Below, piece by piece: positions 23,101-31,897 of a stretch of DNA of 64,000 nucleotides (position 1 is the stretch's first letter; every line of letters starts with the position of its first letter). The stretch lies in contig NC_069657.1 in the NCBI RefSeq assembly GCF_027244095.1, positions 149,602,857 through 149,666,856 of the forward strand, written 5' to 3'. Origin of the DNA: Hemicordylus capensis (Eukaryota; Chordata; Lepidosauria; Squamata; Cordylidae). The translations under genes were made by a program, and so were the position numbers. The notes beneath the pieces were generated by a model. The model had not been told where the DNA came from and ran no database searches. It saw only the letters and a list, made by a program, of their open reading frames with translations.

Positions 23101-26100
23101 ATGGGGAAGGGGATGGCTGGCAACCTTCTCTCCTCATGCTGTGCCTTTGCAAGGGTTGCATGTGATGCTCTGATACGATCCTTGGCAAGGCTTTGGAACA
23201 CAGGTTAAGGAGAGGTGGCTGCTTGCTGGCAATTTCTTCTTGTTGCTTGGCCCCCTTGCAAGCCTTGACAGGTGGCCAGGGTGATGAGAAGAGGCTGCCA
23301 GCAAGCACTCTTCTCAGTCGAAACCCCTTTTAAATGCTTGGTGGAGGGGAAGTGATATTTTGCACCTTGCCTCAAGTGTACAGAAACCTCAGGCCACTCC
23401 TGTATAAAAGGGAGTTAACTTGTTCAATATTGCAGTGTATGCTAAAGCTGCTAGCTTACATTGCTTGAAAAATCATAGCTTGAGTAGGAAGGCGAGATGG
23501 AAAGCTACCTTATACAGAGTCAAATCATTTGGTCCATGGAGCTCGGAATTGTCTTCAGTGGCTCTCCAGGGTTCCAGATGAGTATTTCCCAGTCCTTCCT
23601 GGAGATGCCAGGAAGTGAACCTGGGTCCATCTGCTATGGAACCAGGGTTGATAATGTCCTGATGCAATGAGAACTCTGTAATTTCCAAGGCCCAGGATGG
23701 GACTAATACACAAGAAGAAGCTACTGTTAAGTGAGCAGTACAATGCCCTTGCCAGGGTTTACCACACTGGAAGGTTTGGGCTCTACTAGCCTCCTTGTTA
23801 GTGCATTAGGAAAAGGAAAAGAGGCTGGAGCAAAGCAGTCTTATTCCTGCTTTGATTGTGCATCCCAGTGCATGATGCCTGGATCCAGCACTTAGGCAGG
23901 CAACAGTACTGAAGCATTAGACAAACACAGTGCTCAGTGTGTTTATAGCTGCAGCAAATGACCATTGTGGGCAGGCTGCTTTGTTAACAATACCAGCTTT
24001 TGATACTGTGACAATGGGCTCTAGGTTCCTTGTGTGGGCAGTGGCTGGTGCAATGCCTGAGTGCCCACCAGAATTCATGCTGGCAGAGGAGGGTCATGAT
24101 TGGTGCCCTGTGTTAGGGCTGATTGCCTTGAATCTGGGTTATGGACTTAACAAAATTTCTGCCTGCTGCTCCAGTGCACTATTCAGCAGCCTGTCAGCTC
24201 TGTGTCTGCAGCCAAGAGGAGTGTCCTAGGTTGGTTTGCAGTGAGTACTGCAGCTTGTAGAGACTGTCTGCAACTGATGGCCTGTTTTAAATAACAGTAC
24301 AGCCTGTCTGCAACACCAGATATTCGGATCTGAAGAGCTTTGAACCTCTAGTGAAATGGAGTTTATTCACAAACCACCTCTACAACCAAGTTAAATTGGG
24401 CTCAAATGCTGGATAGACTTTGAGGTGCTCTGCTGAGTGGCTTTATAAATCCAGAGTCATAGGAACATAGGAAGCTGCCATATACTGAGTCAGACCATTG
24501 GTCTATCTAGCTCAGTATTGTTTTCACAGACTGGCAGCGGCTTCTCCAAGGTTGCAGGCAGGAATCTCTCTCAGCCTTATCTTGGAGAAGCCAGGGAGGG
24601 AACTTGAAACCCTTCTGCTCCTCCCAGAGCGGCTCCACCCTGAGGAGGATGGAGCCAGCTCTGCTTAGGTGATTTCTGTTTGGTTCTCCTGTTTCCATGC
24701 CATGCTGCTGCTCTTTTGTATTAAGTTTGCTGATGTTGGTTTTTTAATGATATTTTAGATGTACCTTGTAGATGTATCATGTATGCCAAGGCAACCCAGT
24801 TTCTGCAGCAGGCCTGCTCAACCTAGCCCCCGCCTCCAGCTGTTTTTGGTCTACAACTCACATAATCCCCAGCCATAGTGGCCAATAGTCAGGGATTATG
24901 GGAGTTGTAGGCCAATATCTGCAGGAGGACCGAAGTTGAGCAGCCCTGTTCTACAGCAAGAATACATAGTCCTGCACCCCAATTCTGTTACACAAGTATA
25001 TAGGCAAAGTGTATTTAGAATAAATCACCTCAACTTTGACTACATCTGAGCCAGTTCAGGAAAAATGTTTAAAGGTGTCAGCCTATCTGGGTGGTGTGGC
25101 AGAGGAAAAAGTCATGGAGTGTGATTTAGTGTTGTGATAGATACAAGTAGGGCATAGATGTGTGTCCCTCTTTTCAAGTAATCAAATAGTCTGTAGCTAT
25201 GAGAGCTAGAGACATGCCTTAAAAATCAAAGACCTTGACATTCTCACCAAATTAATACTATAACATCCCTGCTCAATGCCCTCCTGCTTGTAATGAGTTT
25301 GTCAATACCTTGTAGTTTGGTAAGTCTTGTGGAAAAGCCAGTAAAGATCCCAGCTTTGCATATGCACTTCCTGGTTGGAGCTATATATGAGAGAACTTCT
25401 GAACTTTGGCAAAGTCTGAGCTTTACTTTATTTGGGAACTGCCCCACAAATTGCATCTGTGTCAGTCGGCAATTTTCAGGACATGACACTCCCACACGAA
25501 TGCAGCTCTTCTGTGGTTGAGTGTGCAGCTAAATAGGCCCACAAAGTTACGCTGTTAACTGTGTTTGGGTAATATCTTGAACACTTCTCAAGAAAGATCT
25601 CACTTCCCTCTTGGTTCCAGTGCAATCTAAGCTGCAGATCTGGCTCCTTCTGCTGTGCCTGTGTAGAATGATTTCCAGGCTAGAATATTGAAGGAAGAAA
25701 TCTCTAGCTGAACATGTGGTCCTTCTAGCATTAATAGTTGTATTTCATTTATTACTTTTCTGAATGCTCTCTTTCTTCTTTCCTCTACAGTTCAGCCCTT
25801 GGAAGAGCCTGGAGGAGACAGGTAGGTTTGCTGTTGGCATGCTATTGGGAACAGAGAGACTTCTTCTCTTGCCTTGCCTCCTCCATCTTGCTTGGGGTGG
25901 CCCAGAATTTTGATCTGTACTGTGTCCTGAAAAGTGCTTCCAGAATTTCCCTTCTTTCAGCAGGAGCATTTGGTTTTCTTGTGCGAATTCCCAAGCAGTA
26001 TCAGGGACTCTTTTGTTGTTTCTCTCTGATAACAGGACAAATGGAGCTCTGTTTTTAGCTTCTACATTTTAAAAGAAATTCTGGTATTGCCACTGGGACA

Positions 26101-29100
26101 TCTGGTGAATTACCAGTCAGCCACAGAAATTCTGTCCTAAATATTTCTACCCCAGGGTTGGGAGCCAGGAGCTCCAAAAGAAGAAAGACTTCTTCAGTTG
26201 GAGGAGGGGCACAACTCTTTCCTTCTGCTTAAATACTGTGCAATCCTGTCTGCCTGCTAGGAAGTTATTCGACTTTACAGGACTCCCGGGTGGGCCCAGT
26301 CCACTGACATTTGTTTCCCTTGCCATAGTGATGGTGAGATGACAGGAGCACAGCCTCACTTGCTGAGTGTCCCAGAGCTCTGCCATTGCCTGGCTGAGAG
26401 CTGGATTACCTTCAGGCTGTACCTGCGAGAGCTGCTACAGTACAAGAGGCAAAACCCTGCCAAGGTAAGCTGGGAGTCAACAGGAAGAAAGCCTCAGCGT
26501 GGCCAACTAGAAAAAACATATCCCATGTTGCCTTTGGGCTGTGGCACAAAACAGTGGGCTTTTTAATATACTTGCTCCTAGTACTTTGGGCTGCTTCACA
26601 CCTGATGATTTTCCTGCACAGATATGGTTGCAGTGTAGGAAAAAGCATGCCTCCTGCCCATACACAATCCTATGTGGCATTAAAAGCAATGTTTCAGACT
26701 GCAAGCTTGAAGGGGAGGGCAGTGTTACTTGCAACATCTCTGGAAACAAAACATAGAAGTGGAGTCTTGACCAATGACATAATTCCAGACAAGGAGCCAG
26801 TTGCACCAGCTGTTCCCAATATGTCCTAAAAAGCATCTAGTGCAGACATAATTCCCTTAGGCTGGACCGATATGCTGCAGCAGCAGCCCCATCTTTGCTG
26901 TAACTTGTAGTTCTGGCCTTATTCTTAGATGGATTTGGGCTTGCTTCCTGTAGAGCTGGGATTTCTAGTATAGATTAAGAACATAAGAACAGCCCTGCTG
27001 GATCAGGCCCAAGGCCCATCTAGTCCAGCATCTTGTTTCACACAGTGGCCCACCAGATGCCGCTGGAAGCCACAGGCAGGAGTTGAGGGCATGCTCTCTC
27101 TCCTGCTGTTACTCCCCTGCAACTGGTACTCAGAGGCTTCTTGCCTCTGAGGCTGGATGTGGCTTATAGTCCTCCGACTAGTAGCCATTGATAGACTTCT
27201 CTTCCATGAAGTTATCCAAACCCCTCTTAAAGCCTTCCAGGTTGTTGGCTGTCACCACATCTTGTGGCAGAGAATTCTGCAAGTATCCCCTCAGTGAAGT
27301 GATCATAGCTTGTTCTTGGAGAAGTGTGCAGTGCCTTACCTGATATATGTCAGAAGGCCAGTTAAAAGGTAAAGTAGAGGGAGGGGATAAAGAGGAGTTG
27401 TGCAGCGATTATGCTCTTTCAAGGTCCAGAGTCCTAATATCTGCCACCTAAATGCTTTTGGCAAATTCCTTGGTAGTTCTCACAGTGGATCAAATAAGTA
27501 TTCCTTTCAAAGTGCTGGGACTGATACAAGAAAAGTGCCACTTGGGCCATTGCATCCTCAGAGTTAGCCATTTGCCAGTTACTTCTGGGCATGTGGCAAT
27601 TCCCAGGTGCCCCCAGCTTGTTAACTTTAATTTTCTGCCTCCTGGAGTTCTGCCCTGTCCCATGCTTTGCCCAGCAGCAGTAGCAGTAGCAGGCGTATAC
27701 TTCTGCAAAATTGCAACAAACCATTCTTGTGCAGCACAGCTATGAAGCATGTAAGACAGCTGTGTATGCACAGCAATAACTTAAACAGTGCTGCGATTGG
27801 GAAGGCATCTCCACTGCAAACCATTGCAGAAACAGCTTAAACTAGCCGTCCTAAGAACACCTCCACTCCGCTCAGCTTTTCTTCTCTTCTGTCCCCCTTG
27901 CCTTGTTCCTCCAGTTCTGTGCCAGGGTCTGCTCAGGATGCTTGATCCTAGTGATAGTAGGACACTATGTTCCAGGAATCATGATCTCCTACATTGTCTG
28001 TGAGTACCACTGGGTCCTTTGTGTCCCCTAAAACTAGATGTGTGGCTTAATTAAGCACTCTTGTAGCCTGCTATAATTGTGCTGAGGAATCTTCTGTATA
28101 AAACTTATGTAAAAGAAATTAAAGCACATAGCATAGCCCTTTCTGTCCTTTTACATAATATACTGATATGCAAATGCATGGAAGTAGCTCATGCTATGTA
28201 GCCCTTCTGTAAAGCCGGTGAAGGGCAGGTTTATAGACATCTGGATCTATCGCTACTATAGTAAGGAAACCTAAATGGTGGGTCCGAGGGGCTATTGCCT
28301 AATTCCCAAAATGTTGCAGGCAGCAAATGAAAGCATCTGCTAAGATTGTTTTCTATAACTTATTCAATCTGAACCTTGGAATCTATTTCTCTTTTTCACT
28401 TCTGCATCCATGTCAGATTATACATGAACTCATTAAATGGATTTGGGCTGTAGAAGCTGCGTAGGTGTTTCTGGCTGTTGTTCTTTTCTAGAATCCTGTT
28501 GGCAGTTTGTACAACTATAGTACCAAGTATGTTTTAGGGTTATGAACTGAATATATAAGAAGCACCTGGGCAATCCTCCTTAGGGTGAAATAGTTCTCCA
28601 GTCAGAACTGCCATGGGCTGCTGCTCTGCCCCAGAAAATATATGCTTCCAACACACTCTGGTTATATATGTTTTTTTCATATCTCCAGTGCTCAGTATCT
28701 TGCTGTGGCCGCTGGTGGTTTACCATGAGCTTATCCAGAGGATGTACACTCGTTTGGAACCCATTCTGATGAAACTGGACTACAGCATGAAGGTGGAGAC
28801 ATCACATCTAAAACATGAGAAGAAAAGTAAGTCATTGATTCTCTACTACCTGAATTTCATTGCTTTTGATAATGGTATACAGGGGCAGGAGCCCTGGCAA
28901 ATAGAAATGACTAGAAAAGAAAAGAGGATTGGCTAAGAGTAATAGATCTGATTAGGTGGGGTATGAAAGGTGAATGAGTGGCTGGTCATTTATATGTGCT
29001 TGGGATAATTGCCATGAAGTAGTACAGGCTGTATGGCGGTCCTGGTGCATGCTTCCCCAGGCCCATAGGACTAGGCCTATAAAGCATTCATTTCTTCTTC

Positions 29101-31897
29101 TCGACAGAGCGTCAAGGAAAAAGCGAGCCAGAAGCTGGCAATGAGCCAATGGCAGAGACAGAAAGTGAGAGTGAGGCAGAACTGTCTGGGTATTCTCCAG
29201 TGGTAAGCATCATCATAGGCACCATAGAGTGTGTAGATGATGATATGGGGCTTCATTTTCAGGAACTGTACCTTCCCCCAAGTAGTTTACTTGTAGGGTT
29301 GGGTTGCTGGAGGCCTGGTATATGTTGATGTTACAAAGGGACTATGTGGCTATGGCTACCAATTACTGCATTTGGGATGGTACTCTTCTGAGGGGATGGA
29401 ATGGTCAGGCTGGCATTGCTGGGAATCTGGAGGCTTGGGGCCTTCAATCTGTTGAAACACCAGGTTTCTCCCCAGTTTTGTAGCTGCAGCTTTACCTCTT
29501 CAGACCATGGGGACTTGGTCCCTTGTGGTTTGAAGGGAAGGGTAAGGGTTTTGCAGGATGGCTCTTCCCCAGTGTTGTCAGCACCAATTAGGTATATAAC
29601 TCAGCTTATGAATGTGGAAGGTCTGGGCATTAGCGACCTGGGTTCAAATCCCTACTTAGTCAAACTGAGGAAAATGTTTTAGCTGTTTAGGGCACGGCAA
29701 TACAAGTTTAATACAATTTTGAATCTAACAAAGAAAATAAGAACTTTCCCCAAGCCTTTAATTTCCTTGAACAAAATTTCAAGTTTTGTAGTTGTAATAA
29801 CAAAAAACACTATCTCTCTTTTAAAATTCCTGTAACCTTTCAAAATGTAATCTTGCAATTAATCTCCCAAAAAGCTTGTTTGAGCCAGTTTTATCTTAAG
29901 CTTCAAAGATAAAACTGGCTCAAACAAGCTTTTTCTTGGAGATTGCTCACTATGGCATATTGTCTTTAATAAGATAATTGTTACACAATGTGGTAGGTCC
30001 TCGCTGCTAAAAAATATCCATGCCCTCTGTAAACGATTTTTTAGTACTTCCCTTTAGATTTCTGGTTGCATTATTTTATTATTTTATTTGACATATTTAT
30101 ATCCTGCCCAAAACTTGTGGCTCACAATAACTTAATTTTTATTATGGCATTGACTTTTTAAATGGTCTGTTTCTATTAAATACTCCTTGTAGGTAGGTAG
30201 GTGAGTGTGTGTACACATGCGCATGTGCACACATAACTAGGAAAAAAACCTAGACAACTAGCCCTCTTCAGACCTTTTTCTTTTTTGAAAAAGCAATGCT
30301 GTAGTTGTGTACAGTGTCCAAGGAGCACACCCACAAGCCCTGCCCCAGCGCTGATATGCTCTGCAGCCTCATCCTGCACTGTCGATGCTTAAGAGGCTTT
30401 TGAACACATCAGTGCTGATGCAGGGCTTGCAGGCACACGCTTGGGACTCTGTGTCGGTACAGCTTGTCTCCCTCCCCTTTAAAAAAACAACAACCACCAA
30501 ACCAAACATCTGAAGACTATTCATTTACTTGCTTGGGTAATCGTAGGCAGGAAGCAGGCTGCAGACTGTTTTGCAGCCTTTCTCATCTGTGATATGGGAA
30601 CAGAAGGAAAAGTGACTGGAATAGTGATCTTCCCAGAGGTTTTAGAGAGAGTGCAAGGTTTGGTGCCAAGCATTGTCTCAGCAGCCCCTGGTGATGGAGA
30701 CCCTTGAATGGCAAATGGGAATGAGCTGATACACTTGGAGTTCTTAACCAAAGTACCAGTTAGCTAAGTCAAGCCTTGAAAGACTATTCCCTCCCCCACT
30801 TTTTTTTGTCAGGTGGATGTGAAGAAGACTGCTCTAGCATTGGCAATTACAGACTCTGAGCTCTCAGATGAGGAGGCTTCTATCCTGGAGAGTGGAGGCT
30901 TTACTGTTTCCAGAGCTACTACACCACAGTTGACAGATGTGTCTGAAGGTGCCATTTCCCTGCTCCATTTTAAATTTGGGAATGTTACTTGTGGGACACC
31001 AGTGACTGGGTGATGCAATGGAAGAGGTCAGGGAAGGAAGGATTTTAAAAAGTGCATCACCCTGCAAGGCTGGGATAGGAAAGGGCATATTAAGAAATGG
31101 CTCTGTATAATAAAGCAGACTAAACTATGCTTGGCCAAACAGCGGAGTTGGTTTGTGGGTTAAAGGGTCAGAACAGAGCCCTGTGTTATGTTGAAGACTG
31201 TGTTCTTGCTAGCTGACTCCTGATATGCTTTCCAGATTTGGATCAGCAAAGCCTGCCCAGTGAGCCAGAAGAGTCCTTCTCTAAGGACTTGGCAGAATTC
31301 CCCTCTGTAGAAGAGTTTCATTCCAGAGACTTGGGACCACCCAGTGAGGAGGATAATTTTGCGGAGCCTGCCCACCAGCTGGACTCTGCTGAGGAAGAGG
31401 TGGCAGCAGCTGTGAGTTTGGACCCATCCATCCTGTGCCTGGCCTCCCCACTGCACTTTGTAAATACACACTTCAACGGGAATGAACAGGCGATAGCGGG
31501 AGAAGCCACTGAGCCCCAGACTGTCGCCTCACGGGGCCTGGGGATGCACATTGATTCGCTGAGCCAAGAAATCGTTACCACCGCGATCAGTACGGTGGTG
31601 CAAAACACCCTGTCAGCCCTGCTTCGCTCTTCTGAGGACAGTGAGGGGCCTTCTCTCTCGGAGTTTCTGCCTACTGAGCCTGAGGAGAGACTGAGCTTTC
31701 AGGCGCAGCTGTCAGAGAGTGAAGAGGTGGGGACAGCCTCTCTGCCGGAGGAGGAGGAGGAGGAAGCTGATGACTTCGAGCTGCTTGATCAGAGGGAGCT
31801 GGAGCAGATGGATGCAGAGCTGGGCCTTGCTGGAGAGAGGGAGGCTCCAGCATTATCTTCTATCCCTCCTGGAGAGGAATCATCACCCACATCCTAG
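10853..31897 (+). CDS. RETREG2: RETREG2 (FAM134A), reticulon-homology ER-phagy regulator family member, 9 coding exons
   Basis: Coding exons are 10853-11121, 17954-18060, 25791-25821, 26329-26464, 27915-27999, 28689-28826, 29108-29202, 30813-30948 and 31236-31897. Together they give 1659 nt, or 552 residues plus stop, close to the ~543 residues of human RETREG2. All introns are GT-AG and all phases agree. I assigned it by remembered protein similarity: near-identical stretches such as [20 protein letters not shown] and [20 protein letters not shown]. The protein has an acidic N-terminus, a first hydrophobic hairpin (about residues 55-115), a linker, a second hairpin (about 182-225), then a long acidic disordered tail. 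An LC3-interacting core, FELL, sits at residues 513-516. The family bends ER membrane through the reticulon-homology domain, and its LIR motifs recruit LC3/GABARAP; RETREG1 is the best studied ER-phagy receptor. The start is the ATG at 10853 in the CpG-rich first exon. The role here is inferred from the family. Confidence 0.95.
11122..13499. other. RETREG2 intron 1, first part
   Basis: The CpG-rich region continues to about 11350. A MIR/L2-like tail occurs at 11900-12010 (AATAACTGGTGGGGGAGGG...CTTCATGGCTAAGCAGGGAT). No other element is recognised. Confidence 0.5.
13500..14758 (-). mobile_element. L2-group LINE, 3' half
   Basis: The minus strand encodes [12 protein letters not shown] (degenerate YADD of reverse transcriptase), [39 protein letters not shown] and [20 protein letters not shown]. 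These are the ordered C-terminal L2 polymerase blocks, followed leftwards by the 3' tail. It is about 1.26 kb, with frame breaks and a 5' truncation. Confidence 0.88.
15040..15130 (-). repeat. tRNA-derived SINE head fragment
   Basis: In reverse it reads like GGGGTCATAGTTCAGCGGCA...CCCAAGTTCAGTCCCTGG, with A-box and B-box-like blocks of a tRNA-Ala-type promoter. Related copies lie at 23490-23660, 24440-24700 and 37400-37600. Confidence 0.55.
15139..15265. mobile_element. hAT fold-back miniature element
   Basis: It is nearly a complete palindrome: CAGTGATTCCCAGTCTGGG at the left mirrors CAGTGGTTCCCAACCTGG read from the right. The flanks are GCATAGGC and GCATAGAC, an 8-bp duplication with one difference. 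Non-coding. Confidence 0.8.
15490..15601 (+). mobile_element. L2 LINE 3' tail with poly(A)
   Basis: It contains AGCTGTAAACTGCCTTGAGA and GGGCAGTATAGCAGTATTCT, then an 18-A run, typical of a squamate L2 3' end. Confidence 0.65.
15602..17953. other. RETREG2 intron 1, remainder
   Basis: It is single-copy-looking intron sequence without open frames of note or recognised repeats. Confidence 0.5.
17954..18060 (+). CDS. RETREG2: RETREG2 coding exon 2
   Basis: It completes codon 90 as Trp and encodes [20 protein letters not shown] followed by [16 protein letters not shown], the second half of the first membrane hairpin. The acceptor is CTTTCCAG and the donor is TTTCAG|GTAAGT. It matches the human order LRPFFLLSVSLLAYFLL. 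Confidence 0.93.
18394..18625 (-). mobile_element. Sauria SINE with perfect 13-bp target duplication
   Basis: In reverse it shows the tRNA-like head (GCAGTGAGAAAATGCTTGAC, then AGGTTGAAGAATCAAATCCC as the B-box), the central CGATATAGGAAG..GCTG body and the GCCACAGAG/GACGGCACAC tail shared with BovB. The flanks 18381-18393 and 18626-18638 both read GGATTTGAATTAA. Confidence 0.92.
19140..19290 (-). mobile_element. L2/CR1-like 3' tail fragment
   Basis: It contains TATTTATATACCACTTTTCA and CCCTGTCCCCAGAGAGCTCACAGTC-like sequence, a common reverse-oriented LINE tail in squamates. Confidence 0.55.
20111..20867. repeat. Inverted repeat pair (~95 bp arms) around a ~570-bp core
   Basis: The left arm 20111-20205 and right arm 20776-20867 are reverse complements with only a few differences and a 3-bp indel. 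Both contain CTCCCTCACCAGCAAATCAA. The core carries an unrelated squamate interspersed motif (about 20640-20740). No target duplication was found, so the structure may be a transposon with long inverted ends or a local inverted duplication. Confidence 0.8.
21790..22340 (-). mobile_element. L2-group LINE 3' fragment
   Basis: The minus strand encodes [20 protein letters not shown] and [20 protein letters not shown], then [20 protein letters not shown]. The 3' tail ends in an ATTG-type run at 21790-21815. The frame is nearly open but the 5' part is lost. Confidence 0.85.
22840..23310. repeat. Degenerate tandem (minisatellite-like) repeat in RETREG2 intron 2
   Basis: Blocks recur at roughly 110-130 bp spacing: GGGAGC[TC]CCAG, then CTTTGCAAAG, then G[GT]GCTACATGGGGA-like, then GCTGGCAACCTT, then CCTTTGCAAGG. 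About three to four divergent units are visible. Boundaries are approximate. Confidence 0.5.
23490..23660 (-). repeat. tRNA-derived SINE copy
   Basis: It shows AAAGCTACCTTATACAGAGTC, TTGTCTTCAGTGGCTCTCCA and GATGCCAGGAAGTGAACCTG, a reverse-oriented member of the same family as 24440-24700. Confidence 0.55.
24440..24700 (-). repeat. tRNA-derived SINE copy
   Basis: It contains GGAAGCTGCCATATACTGAG, CAGACCATTGGTCTATCTAG, ACTGGCAGCGGCTTCTCCAA and GCCAGGGAGGGAACTTGAAA, a high-copy squamate repeat recognised by pattern. Confidence 0.6.
24809..24948. mobile_element. hAT fold-back miniature element
   Basis: The termini CAGGCCTGCTCAAC and (inverted) CAGGGCTGCTCAAC enclose a palindrome centred on CATAATCCCCAGCCATAGTG. 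The flanks TTCTGCAG and TTCTACAG form an 8-bp duplication with one change. A relative is at 35425. Confidence 0.8.
25791..25821 (+). CDS. RETREG2: RETREG2 coding exon 3 (31-nt micro-exon)
   Basis: This very short exon encodes roughly [10 protein letters not shown] in the cytosolic linker. The acceptor is a strong pyrimidine tract ending CTCTACAG and the donor is ACAG|GTAGGT. It is needed to join exon 2 (ending phase 1) to exon 4 (starting after phase 2), which supports its reality despite its size. Confidence 0.85.
26329..26464 (+). CDS. RETREG2: RETREG2 coding exon 4
   Basis: It encodes [20 protein letters not shown] and then the amphipathic stretch [17 protein letters not shown], between the two membrane hairpins. 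The acceptor is GCCATAG and the donor is CCAAG|GTAAGC; it ends in phase 0. The [16 protein letters not shown] motif is shared with mammals. Confidence 0.94.
26465..27914. other. RETREG2 intron 4
   Basis: Apart from a CR1 3' fragment (26974-27290), nothing is recognised. The plus-strand frame after exon 4 runs on only briefly, consistent with an intron. Confidence 0.5.
26974..27290 (-). mobile_element. CR1 LINE 3' fragment
   Basis: It starts AGAACATAAGAACAGCCCTG CTGGATCAGGCCCAAGGCCC and shares several hundred bases of pattern with 7977-8250, including ACTCCCCTGCAACTGGTACT. It is the reverse-oriented 3' end of a CR1 copy. Confidence 0.78.
27915..27999 (+). CDS. RETREG2: RETREG2 coding exon 5
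   Basis: It encodes [20 protein letters not shown] then GIMISYIV, the start of the second reticulon-homology hairpin. The acceptor is TTCCTCCAG and the donor is TGTCT|GTGAGT; it ends in phase 1. Confidence 0.94.
28689..28826 (+). CDS. RETREG2: RETREG2 coding exon 6
   Basis: It encodes [20 protein letters not shown] followed by [15 protein letters not shown] and a basic stretch. This is the most conserved block of the protein: the end of the second hairpin plus the following amphipathic helix. The acceptor is ATCTCCAG and the donor is GAAAA|GTAAGT. Confidence 0.95.
29108..29202 (+). CDS. RETREG2: RETREG2 coding exon 7
   Basis: It encodes a charged region, [20 protein letters not shown], like the human [16 protein letters not shown] segment. 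The acceptor is CTCGACAG and the donor is CCAGTG|GTAAGC; it ends in phase 0. Confidence 0.93.
29869..29934. repeat. Perfect 29-bp hairpin with 8-nt loop in RETREG2 intron 7
   Basis: Arms 29869-29897 and 29906-29934 are exact reverse complements (core GCTTGTTTGAGCCAGTTTTA). Weaker pairing extends outward (ATCTCC with GGAGAT). AT-rich intron surrounds it. Confidence 0.9.
30813..30948 (+). CDS. RETREG2: RETREG2 coding exon 8
   Basis: It encodes [20 protein letters not shown] and [23 protein letters not shown], nearly identical to mammalian RETREG2. The acceptor is a T-run ending TTGTCAG. The donor GAAG|GTGCCA is weak, but codon phase and the following exon ([13 protein letters not shown]) confirm it. 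Confidence 0.93.
31236..31897 (+). CDS. RETREG2: RETREG2 coding exon 9 (last), with LIR motif
   Basis: It encodes residues 333-552, a mostly acidic disordered tail. It starts [14 protein letters not shown], contains the conserved [14 protein letters not shown]-like segment (here [14 protein letters not shown]), then a Glu run and [26 protein letters not shown] is a canonical acidic-flanked LC3-interacting motif with Phe513 and Leu516 in the core positions. The stop TAG is at 31895-31897. Confidence 0.95.

Noticed and set aside
31238-31897. Treating the long RETREG2 exon 9 frame as a separate single-exon gene
   Set aside because: It starts within [13 protein letters not shown], which continues exon 8 in phase and aligns with the human protein.
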